Shown here: positions 8,693 to 18,515 of the stretch, in pieces
How the letters are laid out: every line of letters starts with the position of its first letter
Position numbering within the stretch: the first letter of the stretch is position 1
Origin: a virus
DNA: 26,149 nucleotides
Virus record (IMG/VR): IMGVR_UViG_3300030109_002408
Location: 1 to 26,149 of that record
Direction: 5' to 3' (one strand)
Notes under the pieces: model-generated
The model's input: the letters and a program-made list of their open reading frames with translations, nothing else
Told to the model about the DNA's origin: nothing
The model's database searches: none
Position numbers and translations under genes: made by a program

Positions 8693-10134
8693 TAAAAGTT
8701 CTCCTCAAATGTCATAAAGTTTTTCTTAAATGCTGCAGCTTGTGCAGTTCTAGCAATTATTTCTTTAGAGGCATCTATTCTTCCTGCCTCTCGCTCTTCT
8801 ACAATTTTTCCAAGTTCAAATTCTACATCTATAGAAGGTAATAAAGGTTGTCCTAATATATCTCTTGCCTCTTCAGTCGTTGGTAATGATACACCAAAAC
8901 CACCATATGTGTATGGTCCGATATTTGTTGTAGTATCATATGTTGTACCAAGCTGAAGAATCTCTGTAAAGCTAGGTTTATTATTTTGTATTTCATATTC
9001 TCTAGCAGCAGCCTGTGATTGTAAATTTGAAAATACAGCACCATATGTTGCATAATCGGCAGCAGTTGGATTTATACCTGCCTCAATAAAAGCATTATCT
9101 ACTGCTGATTTTATTTGTGCCTCATTTGGTGGTACAACCTCTCCTGTATATCCTTGTCTTTCAAATTCATCTAAAAGATTTACTTTGTCTGAAATACCTT
9201 TTTGAAATTCTATAAATGGTTTTAGTTGTCCATACAATGTACCTGCATTTTTGTCTATATAATTTAAATTAGGAAAATTTGCAGAAAATTCATTTGCCCT
9301 TGTCATTAATGCTGCAACAAAATCAACTTCTGCACCTCGTGCTGTAGTATCTATAAATCCAGGTTCAAAATCAAAAGATGATAAATCTAAACCTGCACCT
9401 GCTAAATCTTGTTGTATTTCAAATATTTTATCTTGACTTAGACCTTCAAACAATGCAGATGCAGCACCTATTCTAAATATAGGTTTTAATGGTTCACCAT
9501 TGTATTTTTTTGTTTCTCCTGTAGTTACATCAACATACTCATCTAATTCGTTTATAGCTGTATTTGGTCCTACGTAATAATCTTTAGACCTAAAAAAGAA
9601 CTCTCCTGTTTCTTGGTCTTGTGTTTTTGCAGGTTTTGCAACAACACCTAATATTTTTGGATTATCAAAAGTATATGTAACTGTATCTGTTGAAGAAGTA
9701 TTCCAATCAAGAATATCTGTATAAATAGTTTGTGCTACTGAATTATCAGCTAACGCACTGTAAGTTATATTTTGTTGACTTGTTCCTGGTAAACCTAAAG
9801 TAGATTCAGTTGGTTTTAATTCTTGTGCTAAATATCCTTCTAATGCATTAAAGTATGCTTCTAAATCAGATGGATTTAATAAATCTTCTCTATAAGGTAT
9901 AAGATTGTCACCAAAAGCAAAACCAATATCACCTTCTCCTGGTAAACCTAATAAATAATTTAATGAATAATCTTCTGCTGATACTTCACCATCTTCTCTT
10001 TCTATGCGAATAGGTATAAATATTCTTTTATTTATTTCTGATATAAAAGATGCAAAGTCAGCAGGATAGTTTTTACTATCATCTAAAGAATCTAAGTAAT
10101 CTTCTATTTGATTTTTTGATTTCTCTGTTGTCAC
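8692..10134 (-). CDS. Hypothetical virion-block protein, 480 aa, GTG start
   Basis: I do not recognise this protein. It begins with GTG at 10134, inside a GTGA overlap with the stop of the 2001-aa gene and preceded by AGAAGG seven bases upstream, so the non-ATG start is well supported. The product is acidic and soluble with a mixed helix/strand composition; Gly/Pro-containing segments occur around residues 65-75 and 385-430. There are no cysteine clusters, membrane segments or catalytic motifs. Its 3' end overlaps the transglycosylase-like gene in a TAATG. Co-translation with the large proteins makes a minor structural or ejection role likely. Confidence 0.7.
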   Translation of the reverse strand: MTTEKSKNQIEDYLDSLDDSKNYPADFASFISEINKRIFIPIRIEREDGEVSAEDYSLNYLLGLPGEGDIGFAFGDNLIPYREDLLNPSDLEAYFNALEGYLAQELKPTESTLGLPGTSQQNITYSALADNSVAQTIYTDILDWNTSSTDTVTYTFDNPKILGVVAKPAKTQDQETGEFFFRSKDYYVGPNTAINELDEYVDVTTGETKKYNGEPLKPIFRIGAASALFEGLSQDKIFEIQQDLAGAGLDLSSFDFEPGFIDTTARGAEVDFVAALMTRANEFSANFPNLNYIDKNAGTLYGQLKPFIEFQKGISDKVNLLDEFERQGYTGEVVPPNEAQIKSAVDNAFIEAGINPTAADYATYGAVFSNLQSQAAAREYEIQNNKPSFTEILQLGTTYDTTTNIGPYTYGGFGVSLPTTEEARDILGQPLLPSIDVEFELGKIVEEREAGRIDASKEIIARTAQAAAFKKNFMTFEENF

Positions 10135-13100
10135 TTCAAATACCTTCTATTATCTAATTCTTTCCAAAAACTTCCTAAGTATATACTAATCCATTCCGTA
10201 TCTTCATTTTGCAATGCAAGTTCTCTTGCATATGCGTCAAGCTCAGTCCTAATGTCAGCTATCTCAGGGCTTGTACCACTTAGTGTAGCAGCAGTTTTAC
10301 CCTGTATTCCACCTTTCTTAATCCTTACACCTCTAAATTCACCACCATTAAGTACAACATCTACAGCTCTGTCATACTCTTCTATAAATTTTTCTAGTAT
10401 TGGATATTCAGGTGTAGCAGCTAATAATGGTTCATTTTTCCAATCTCTTAGTTCTAATATAACTTGATATTTATCTGCCTGTTCTACAGCATCACCAAGA
10501 CGACCATAGGATATAACCCCATACTCTTGTTCTTTTTCGGCTCTAATAGACGAATAGCTTTCTTTTCTTGCTGCTGATGTTAATGTCTTATCATTGTTTA
10601 ATTCTTCTTTTATATTCTCTAATTCAAATTGTAGAAGAGATTGTTTAGTAGCTCTTTCAAATGCAGTAGGGTCTAGCACTTCACCACCTGCCATAAATGC
10701 AGGTAAAGAAAACTCATCATCTACTTTGTCAGGGAACAAGTAGATTGCTGTATATGGTTTTCTTTCTAATAATTCTTTGTTTTCTGTTTTTTGCCAAAAT
10801 GCATACGATTCTTTTTTTACAGGAAATCTACCTTTTTTAACTGTAGATGATTGTCTAAGTGGTATAGGATTTAAACCAAAACGTTGTATAAATTGTTGTG
10901 ATGTTACATAGTAATCATACTGATTAGCCTCTAACATTTGCTGATACTTTTGACCTAATACTTGCATAGTCCACCAAGCACCGTTCTTATCTTTTATTTC
11001 ATATCTAGGTTGTATAGATGTAGGAAATGCAAAAGATGATAGACCTCTAATTAACCAATGTGTTGCTGCTGCTCTTTCAGCCTCTTGCATTGCAAGTTTT
11101 ACACTCTGTTCATCATCAGGTGTCCATTTACCTGCGTAATAATATAATGTAAACAAATCCATAACAGTTTTAGAATATGACGCATTTATTTCTTCTGATG
11201 CATTTTGTGTTAATGGAATTGCTTTAAAAAATCCTTTTGCCCATGCAGGTAACTCATTTACAAAATTTAATCTTCCACCTGGTTGTTCAAAGTTACCAAG
11301 TATAAAATCAGAAATGTATTTAGGTGCAGTTGCTATTTTTGTTAATATTTTAAATGGAAATGTAACAATAGGACCAAAACCTGGTGAAAAACCATTTGCA
11401 GATATTAAGTTAAGTCCTTCTAAAAATCCATAAGGTCTTACACGTACACCTTCATCTTCTAATTCAGAACCTAATAATCCTGATTGCAATGGTTTAAAAC
11501 CAAATGCACCAGGTAAAGCTGTAAGTCCAAATGATGCTACATGCATAACATCTACGTAATTAAATAACAATTCACCTGTTACTGGGTCAGATGTAAAAAA
11601 TGCATTGTCTGTATCCCAAGGTTTTGCTTCTTTACCTGTATCTACAGCTATTCTTGTTCTGTTAAACTTTTGTGGATTTTCTGCAAGTAGTTTACCCCAA
11701 GTCTTTATAACCTCTTGCCATATCTCAGGAAATGGTACATATGATGCCATTACATCAGATAAGACATGTCTATTAGAACTTGCATATAATAAATTTCTAA
11801 CTTCTTCCATAGACTTGTATTTCAACAATGTTTCTGCTTGTTCAAGACTTGTAATTGTATTTTCTTCAGATGGTAACTTAGATTTTTTAACTAGATTTTT
11901 ATATAAATCACTACCATCAATCCATGTTTTTGCACCAACTACAAACTGTTCTTTTACCTCTTGTGTCATATAAGGCATTATTTCATCAGCTAATGTGTAA
12001 AAAGACCATCTAAAAAATGGGTCACGATTTAAATAATCTGATGGTCTTGTAAGCCAAAAATTGTAACCTCTTTGTAACATATCATCCCATTTTTTAACAG
12101 TTGTATCTGTAGTTGCTCCTCCTATAGTTAATGAGGGATTATTATTAAAAGCAATATTTTCAGGACCTAATTGTAATTCTACTAAATCTTGTTCAAATAC
12201 TTTTTCTAATTTATTATAAAATTTTGCAATATATTTTTCACCGCTTGAATTTATAGCAAATTTTTGTGATAATTCTACATAATCTTCACCATCTATAAAT
12301 CCACCATTAGCTATAAAATTACGTATTGTTTGACCACCACTACCAAATATATCAGATTCGTAATCAGGATATTCTAATCCAACAATTTCTCTTGCATCAC
12401 GCTCTGATATTTCTTGACCACCTCTTAATATTTTTTTATTAGCACCTGCTAATCTAGCAATTTCATACTCTGTTGCTTTCATATAAGAAAGTAATTTGTC
12501 ATCATTATTTAGAACAGCACGAACGTCAGGGTCATCACTTCTCTTTATAAGGTCTTGTATATATTTTTTACCTTGTGTATTGTTTTTAAAAAAATCAAAT
12601 GCTTTATCTGCACCATCTCTAGCTACAATAACAAATAAAGGGTCTTTTGATTTGTTTAGTATTTCATGGAAAAATCCTCTGTAATAATCAGGATTTATTT
12701 CTGTAGTACCTGGTAAATATTTATTAACCATAATGTAAAAATCTGCTGCAGCATTTCTTGAACGACCTTGTGGTCTCAATGCTTTTGCTAAAGTAGAATT
12801 TGCCATTGTTTCGACATAGTATCTATCTGTGTTAAAAAATGAACCTGATGGTGCAGCATTTGCATAACCACCTTTTTTCTGTACAATTTTTTTAGCAACT
12901 TCAAAATTTTGTTCAAAAACATATTCCATAATTTGTTTGTTTACAACAGATTCAAAATTTGTATTATCTATACGTGCATCAGCTTGTGGATAAACTCTTA
13001 TTTCGTAAACATCTTCTAATTCTTTTGCAACATTTTTTATAGGATGTCCTGGTGGTAATTCAGCAAACAAATCTTTTCTTATATAAATTTTTGGTGTATG

Positions 13101-16100
13101 TGCTTTTATAGCTATAGACAATGCATTTTTAAGTCCTCTATCAAAATCTGCACCTGTATTTAACGTCATACTTACATTCATAATTAAGCTAGATTCTGCT
13201 GTTTGTATTGTTATATTATGATTTTTTTTAGCTAGTTGTTGTTGTATTTCAGGATTAGTTGTATAACTTTGTATAGCTTGTCTCATCTCATCATTGTTTG
13301 TTACGTCAAACACTTGCTTATATAATTTATTTGGAATAACACTTATGTTTCCTGGTACAACATTTGTTAAATTTACAAAAGGTAAAACACTTGGTATATC
13401 TCTTAATTCAATATTATTTGTTAATGTTTGTGCAGCACGTAAATTGTAAGGTTGTGTGCCTAAAGGTTTAAGTTGTCCAACAATTTCATCATAAGCAAAT
13501 GTTGTAGCATCTTTACCATCAATAGCATATTGTAAAAACGAATCACCAACTTGTCCTGACATGTTTGTATTAAGACGTAATGTTTTTATTATTTGTTGTA
13601 TTTCATTATATTGTAAGTTTGCAATATCTTTTTGCATAAACTCTGTTCCTAGCAATTCTGCTACTTCATCTATTTCATCACTTAATATTTTTGTAGCAAA
13701 TAACTGTTCTCCTAATCCACCAGTTAATTCAACAATAGTTGGGTCATTTTTTGTAATTAATTTTTGTGGTTTTGATTTCATTGATGCAAGTAATAATGGA
13801 TGTGTAAATACATTTGGTCCACCGTAAAAAGCAATACGTAAAGCCTCTTCTCCTGGCACTCTTGTTGCTAATGCAGGTCTAATCATCCATAATGGTTTTG
13901 CTACCCTTTGCATAAAAAAATCATCATATAAAGATACAAAAAAATTTGGTGGTGCTAATGATTTTTTATTTCTTTTAAAATTTTGTTTCATTGTTGTTTT
14001 AGGAACTTTTAATTGTTCTAATATTTTTTCTGTTGTTCCACGTTTAGGGTCATTCCATGTTTTAGATATGTATTTATTTAATTTACTATCGCTTGGTCCT
14101 ACTAATCTTCTTAAATCAGAAAAAGCAGTACCTAATTCTTTATAGTCAACTAATGGAACAAAGTTTTCTGTAAACTGTCCTAATGAAAAGGCGGTAGGAA
14201 CTGCAATTCTTGATGAACTTACTATTTCATCATCTACTATTTCTCGTGTTACATCATCAAATTTTGTACCAGGAAATGCTAATGGTTTGCCATCACTGTC
14301 ATACATGTACTTTCTTTTTTCTGATATTTCATTATTTACAAAAGTAAATACTTGGTCTATAAGTTTTTCTTCACCTACTAAATCAGGATTTTCTTTTATT
14401 ATTTCTTTACCTAAACGTTTGTTTAGTTTCATAACAATAGTTTCTATATCACGTTGTGTTGTTGCATCTAACAACTGTTGCGTAAAATCATCTCTTATTT
14501 TTGACGATTGTTTTGCAGTCACAAGTATTGCATCTATGTTATCTATTGTTTCATTTAAATAACTTATTGATGCAAATCTACTAGGTGCTAAATCAAACAA
14601 TCTTGTAACTTTTTGTGGTAGTGCATTTTTTAATGTACCACCAATCCCAATCAAACCTCTAAATGGGTCATCTTTACTAGATAACAAACCACCTATAGCT
14701 TTTCTAAGTGGTGCAATATCAGTAGATGCACCTGCAAATTTTTTAGCTATTTGATTAGACAACTCTGCTACAACAGATTGTCTCATAGGTAGTTTTGTAA
14801 TAGGAGTTTGTGTTGCAGCTCTTGCAAGGTCATCACCTATAACAGCACCTGTGTATGGTGCAGTAGTAATAGCAGACAAATCACCATTTTTTAAAAGTGT
14901 TGTCAAAACTTCTTTCATAGATTCTTTGTTTTTTATTTTTGTAAATAAATCTAATATACGTACATCAACTTGTCTAAGTGTTGGTATATCACGTAATCTA
15001 GCTATAGAATCGTTTAACACCATAGCCTCTACAAATTTATCACCCCATTTAGAGTTCATAACTTGCTCTGCTGTTTTACCAAATGTTAATCTTCTTGATT
15101 CTTTACCTTGTTTAGTTGGTTTAAAAGTATTTAATGCTCGTGTCAAAAATGCTGCATCATCTGTGTATTGTGCAACTTCTGTAGCAGTTACAATTTTTCT
15201 ACCTGCAGTTTTTATACCTGCACCATAACCAAGTAACAAGTTTATTGGGTCTGCACCTAATCTAAATGCACCATCAATTATTGTTGATGCTAATGCATAT
15301 TGTATGTCACCTTCTTGTGAAAATTGTGCAGCTACAACACGACCAGGAGATATAGGTATTTTTTCACCTGACTTAGTAACATAATTAAATTGATACTCGT
15401 CTCTCTCAAACTCTTCTGTTATAGGTCTGCCATAAGTTTCAGCAGCTATGTTATATGCCTCTGTAGGACTTTTACCTAACTTTATCTGTTTTACATATAC
15501 GTCAGTATCTTCTAACGCAATAGAGTTAGGTAATAATCCCACACCTAAGTTAAGTGGTTTACCTGCTTGTATTTCTCCTAATGCTCTTTTAAATTCTGTT
15601 TCACCATAAGCATCTTTTGCCTCATTATATTTTTGATTAAATTCACTACCTAATGTTGTTTTTCTTATTTGTTCTGTAAGTTCATCACCAGGAACTAAAC
15701 CTGACAAAGTATTACCAATAACAGCTTTTGTAAGTGATGTATCTGTTGCTTGTGCTGCTACTACAGATGCTTTAAAGTTTTTAGATATATTTTGAAATGC
15801 AGAATCCATAGCCAAAAATCCAAGTTGTGTTCCTCGTTTCAATGGATTTACATTTGTTTTTATATTTATCCTTTGTTTTTTCTCCATAGCTTTTTCTTGC
15901 TTTTGTGCAAGTTCTAAAAGCATTGAGTCATCAGATTGCACACCTGACAATGCTGTGTAAACAACAAGTCTTTTATCTAAAGTAGGATATGTCTTAGATA
16001 TGTCCACCATATTCTGTGCAAGTTCAGGTGTAATAGACCTTTCAAACTGTGCTATCTCGTTTTTGTTTTGTGTTGTTTTTTCTGCTAATCCATCTACAAA

Positions 16101-16136
16101 CGTTGATGGTAAATAAAATGTTGGTCTGTAATCCAT
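10131..16136 (-). CDS. Giant virion / ejection protein, 2001 aa
   Basis: This is the largest gene of the window, about 6 kb. The product is mostly hydrophilic and helix-rich, with several moderately hydrophobic stretches (around residues 280-305 and about 1570-1640, LGSELEDEGVRVRPYGFLEG and the following Gly/Phe-rich part). There are no obvious tape-measure heptads or repeats. The C-terminal 350 residues carry a segment YDYYVTSQQFIQRFGLNPIP followed by acidic/basic helices. I know no enzyme signature in it. Giant soluble proteins beside a portal, next to a lytic transglycosylase, are typical of internal or ejected proteins of podovirus-like phages, the role I infer. The ATG at 16136 is preceded by AGGGTGAT. 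The stop overlaps the GTG start of the 480-aa gene. Confidence 0.75.
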   Translation of the reverse strand: MDYRPTFYLPSTFVDGLAEKTTQNKNEIAQFERSITPELAQNMVDISKTYPTLDKRLVVYTALSGVQSDDSMLLELAQKQEKAMEKKQRINIKTNVNPLKRGTQLGFLAMDSAFQNISKNFKASVVAAQATDTSLTKAVIGNTLSGLVPGDELTEQIRKTTLGSEFNQKYNEAKDAYGETEFKRALGEIQAGKPLNLGVGLLPNSIALEDTDVYVKQIKLGKSPTEAYNIAAETYGRPITEEFERDEYQFNYVTKSGEKIPISPGRVVAAQFSQEGDIQYALASTIIDGAFRLGADPINLLLGYGAGIKTAGRKIVTATEVAQYTDDAAFLTRALNTFKPTKQGKESRRLTFGKTAEQVMNSKWGDKFVEAMVLNDSIARLRDIPTLRQVDVRILDLFTKIKNKESMKEVLTTLLKNGDLSAITTAPYTGAVIGDDLARAATQTPITKLPMRQSVVAELSNQIAKKFAGASTDIAPLRKAIGGLLSSKDDPFRGLIGIGGTLKNALPQKVTRLFDLAPSRFASISYLNETIDNIDAILVTAKQSSKIRDDFTQQLLDATTQRDIETIVMKLNKRLGKEIIKENPDLVGEEKLIDQVFTFVNNEISEKRKYMYDSDGKPLAFPGTKFDDVTREIVDDEIVSSSRIAVPTAFSLGQFTENFVPLVDYKELGTAFSDLRRLVGPSDSKLNKYISKTWNDPKRGTTEKILEQLKVPKTTMKQNFKRNKKSLAPPNFFVSLYDDFFMQRVAKPLWMIRPALATRVPGEEALRIAFYGGPNVFTHPLLLASMKSKPQKLITKNDPTIVELTGGLGEQLFATKILSDEIDEVAELLGTEFMQKDIANLQYNEIQQIIKTLRLNTNMSGQVGDSFLQYAIDGKDATTFAYDEIVGQLKPLGTQPYNLRAAQTLTNNIELRDIPSVLPFVNLTNVVPGNISVIPNKLYKQVFDVTNNDEMRQAIQSYTTNPEIQQQLAKKNHNITIQTAESSLIMNVSMTLNTGADFDRGLKNALSIAIKAHTPKIYIRKDLFAELPPGHPIKNVAKELEDVYEIRVYPQADARIDNTNFESVVNKQIMEYVFEQNFEVAKKIVQKKGGYANAAPSGSFFNTDRYYVETMANSTLAKALRPQGRSRNAAADFYIMVNKYLPGTTEINPDYYRGFFHEILNKSKDPLFVIVARDGADKAFDFFKNNTQGKKYIQDLIKRSDDPDVRAVLNNDDKLLSYMKATEYEIARLAGANKKILRGGQEISERDAREIVGLEYPDYESDIFGSGGQTIRNFIANGGFIDGEDYVELSQKFAINSSGEKYIAKFYNKLEKVFEQDLVELQLGPENIAFNNNPSLTIGGATTDTTVKKWDDMLQRGYNFWLTRPSDYLNRDPFFRWSFYTLADEIMPYMTQEVKEQFVVGAKTWIDGSDLYKNLVKKSKLPSEENTITSLEQAETLLKYKSMEEVRNLLYASSNRHVLSDVMASYVPFPEIWQEVIKTWGKLLAENPQKFNRTRIAVDTGKEAKPWDTDNAFFTSDPVTGELLFNYVDVMHVASFGLTALPGAFGFKPLQSGLLGSELEDEGVRVRPYGFLEGLNLISANGFSPGFGPIVTFPFKILTKIATAPKYISDFILGNFEQPGGRLNFVNELPAWAKGFFKAIPLTQNASEEINASYSKTVMDLFTLYYYAGKWTPDDEQSVKLAMQEAERAAATHWLIRGLSSFAFPTSIQPRYEIKDKNGAWWTMQVLGQKYQQMLEANQYDYYVTSQQFIQRFGLNPIPLRQSSTVKKGRFPVKKESYAFWQKTENKELLERKPYTAIYLFPDKVDDEFSLPAFMAGGEVLDPTAFERATKQSLLQFELENIKEELNNDKTLTSAARKESYSSIRAEKEQEYGVISYGRLGDAVEQADKYQVILELRDWKNEPLLAATPEYPILEKFIEEYDRAVDVVLNGGEFRGVRIKKGGIQGKTAATLSGTSPEIADIRTELDAYARELALQNEDTEWISIYLGSFWKELDNRRYLK

Positions 16137-16137
16137 A

Positions 16138-16551
16138 TCACCCTATATCGTTGTCTGCTTCAAGCAGCTCGTCAAATATTGGGTCATTAAATACTCTTTT
16201 TGCAGCAATTAAAAAATTGTTTACTGTATCTGTAGCAAAAGGTGTAGCACCATTATCACCTGCACCAAATGGTATTCCTGATGTTATAGGTTCACTTGGT
16301 TTGTTTGTAGGTGCAGATAAGTTTATAGGTGATGCAGGTATCATAGGTTGCCTTGGTTGATTTGGTAGTGGTTCTTCAGCTACTGGTGATATTGCACCTG
16401 CTTGATTATCTAATGCTGTGCTTTGTCCTGTTGGGTCACCTTCTTTTCTAGGAGGTGCAACAATATCTGCAAAAGCACCTGATTGTGTTAAATCAGTTGC
16501 TTCTTCTAATGCTCTATTTTTTCTACCTCTGTTAAATTTTCCATTAGCCAT
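16138..16551 (-). CDS. Small Pro/Ala-rich protein, 137 aa
   Basis: The N-terminus is strongly basic (KFNRGRKNR at residues 4-12). The middle, about residues 30-105, is low in complexity and rich in Pro, Ala, Gly, Ser and Thr, as in disordered linkers. The last 30 residues form an acidic amphipathic helix (NFLIAAKRVFNDPIFDELLE). It lies between portal and the giant gene, overlapping the preceding small gene by 8 nt. The basic head, disordered middle and helical tail suggest an adaptor peptide or packaged protein. There is no family match I can name. Confidence 0.65.
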   Translation of the reverse strand: MANGKFNRGRKNRALEEATDLTQSGAFADIVAPPRKEGDPTGQSTALDNQAGAISPVAEEPLPNQPRQPMIPASPINLSAPTNKPSEPITSGIPFGAGDNGATPFATDTVNNFLIAAKRVFNDPIFDELLEADNDIG

Positions 16552-16747
16552 ATAAATCTTTTCCTAAATCAGGGTTGTATTCAAAAGAAAATGCAAAGTT
16601 TATAAATATTTCAGGATGTGGTGTAGGTATTGTAATATATTGTGTCATTAAAACTTTATCAGTTTCAATACCAGTAAATACATCATCATCCCAATCTTCA
16701 TTGTTTATCATGTCAAAAAATTTACTTAATACTTCTTGTTCATCCAT
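16544..16747 (-). CDS. Small acidic protein after portal, 67 aa
   Basis: The 67-aa acidic product (residues 1-25 rich in Asp/Glu) has a beta-strand-like second half (VLMTQYITIPTPHPEIFINF). Its start overlaps the portal stop by 8 nt (ATGGATGA) and its stop overlaps the next start by 8 nt, so it is embedded in the operon and very likely translated. No domain is recognised. The position is one where head-completion or head-tail connector subunits can occur, but it is much shorter than a normal connector. Confidence 0.6.
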   Translation of the reverse strand: MDEQEVLSKFFDMINNEDWDDDVFTGIETDKVLMTQYITIPTPHPEIFINFAFSFEYNPDLGKDLYG

Positions 16748-18515
16748 CAGGTGGTCCTTGTTGTGGTTGTTGTCCTAAAGCTCCTAACACTTGTTCTATA
16801 CCAGGTAATCCACCTCCAGGTCCTCCAGGTATCTGTGGACCTCCTTGTCCTAACATTGCTAGTTCTTCTGCAGATGGTTCATCACCTTCAGGTGTAAAAT
16901 ATTTATCTAATATTGCAGACATATTTTGTGGATTTTTTCTAATTTCTATAGCAGCCATTGTAGCTTTAGAGTCACCTTGTGCGGCTTGTGCCATAAGACT
17001 CTCAAACAATACTGTCTCTGCTCTTTCTGCACTTATACGTTGTTGTATTTTAGTAATGTTATCTAATCCATCCATGTTTTCTTGTAATGTCTGTGTATCA
17101 ATAATTCCTTGTTGTTTAAGTTGTAAACCTGTAATAATTTTTTGTGGCTCATCAAATCCTGCCATAACACCATACACTCTTCGTGTTGTATAAAATTCTT
17201 TTATGTCTGATGTTGGTACATAAGTTTCTTTGTAAGCTGTTCCTTTGTGATAACCTGCTATAGGTTTTCTTACACCAGGAAACATTGCCTCATCATATTC
17301 AAGTCTTTTTGCATCTAGTTCTTGTAATGCATCAGATAATATTGTTTGATATTCTCTTACATGCAATGACGCAGATTGACCAAGTTCTTCTAATCCTCTA
17401 CCAGTAACAAATGAGTTAGGACTTTGTCCGTCATCTGATACAGGATAAGCTGCACCTAATCGTAAGTGTCTTTCTAATCTATCTACTTGTTGAAATAACT
17501 GATACGGTAAATTATTTACAGGTTTTGATACTTGTGAACCAGGGGCAAGGTAGTTAACAGCAAACCTACCTTTTCTGTATTTCCCTGATTCAATTTCACC
17601 AACAATGTTTGTTTCAGTAAATACTGCATCTTCCATAGCAATAGTTCCTAAGATGTTTATTTTTGCCATGTTTGCCATTAGACCTGTAATGTGTTGGAAT
17701 TGACTTTGTAGTTGGTCAAAACTATATCTTTTTGCTATTACAAAACAAGGTCCTGACTTTAATGGGTTTTCCATAAAGTCAATAATTTTTCTGTTTTCAG
17801 GTAAAAATACATAAGTTCCTTCTGCATCTTTATACTCAACAACAATTTTTCCGTCACCATTAGAACCTGCCCAGTTGTTAAATCTATCACCATAGTCCAT
17901 CATTACGCCATATGGTGATGGTTGTTCCTCATCAGGTTTTTCGTAAATAAATTTTTTAGCATCAGGATATTGTTCTGCGAGTATCTTGTGCGGAACTCTA
18001 GTAATTATTGCTAACTCTTTAGGTTGTTGGTCGTTACCAAAATAACCAGGGTAACAAGTAAAAGGGTCACGTATCTCTGCATATGGATATGGGTTACCAT
18101 CTTTGTCTCTTTTGTGTGATATTGTCCAAACAACAAAACCATAACCAGGTAACCATCTACCTACTTGTGGTAATTGCATACCTAGTTTTTGATATTTATC
18201 GTATGCCATAACAATACGTTCTAATTTTTCAGATTTTTTCTTTGCTCTTTCAGAATCTTTTTCGTTTAATATATCTACTTTTAAATCAGGACTTCTACCT
18301 AATTTTTGTGCAAATCTTTCTAATGCAGTTAAAAATAAATTGGGTGCAGGTAATTCGTGGTATTCAACATTTATTGTATTACCTAGTAATGCTTTTACAG
18401 CAGACTCTCCACCATTCATAATATCTCTTATACGCGACCTATCGATTATTGAGTCCTTATTTAAAAGTCTTAAATAATCTATTCTGTCGTATAATGTATC
18501 GCTATCTAATGGCAT
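16740..18515 (-). CDS. Portal protein
   Basis: This 591-aa protein follows the large terminase directly (stop and start adjacent), the classic packaging order. The sequence has the portal layout: an N-terminal helical part, then the wing/clip region with WLPGYGFVVWTISHKRDKDG (residues about 123-142) and YAEIRDPFTCYPGYFG, typical of portals of large podovirus-like and actinobacterial phages. A long stem/crown helix region follows (PQKIITGLQLKQQGIID, residues about 456-472). A disordered Gly/Pro/Gln tail of about 35 residues ends it. It forms the dodecameric ring through which DNA enters and leaves the head and to which terminase docks. Length is normal for the family. Confidence 0.85.
   Translation of the reverse strand: MPLDSDTLYDRIDYLRLLNKDSIIDRSRIRDIMNGGESAVKALLGNTINVEYHELPAPNLFLTALERFAQKLGRSPDLKVDILNEKDSERAKKKSEKLERIVMAYDKYQKLGMQLPQVGRWLPGYGFVVWTISHKRDKDGNPYPYAEIRDPFTCYPGYFGNDQQPKELAIITRVPHKILAEQYPDAKKFIYEKPDEEQPSPYGVMMDYGDRFNNWAGSNGDGKIVVEYKDAEGTYVFLPENRKIIDFMENPLKSGPCFVIAKRYSFDQLQSQFQHITGLMANMAKINILGTIAMEDAVFTETNIVGEIESGKYRKGRFAVNYLAPGSQVSKPVNNLPYQLFQQVDRLERHLRLGAAYPVSDDGQSPNSFVTGRGLEELGQSASLHVREYQTILSDALQELDAKRLEYDEAMFPGVRKPIAGYHKGTAYKETYVPTSDIKEFYTTRRVYGVMAGFDEPQKIITGLQLKQQGIIDTQTLQENMDGLDNITKIQQRISAERAETVLFESLMAQAAQGDSKATMAAIEIRKNPQNMSAILDKYFTPEGDEPSAEELAMLGQGGPQIPGGPGGGLPGIEQVLGALGQQPQQGPPDG

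Noticed and set aside
10131-16136. Tape measure protein call for the 2001-aa gene
   Set aside because: No long heptad or tandem-repeat structure and no accompanying tail tube or tail assembly genes are visible; an internal/ejection protein fits the neighbours better.
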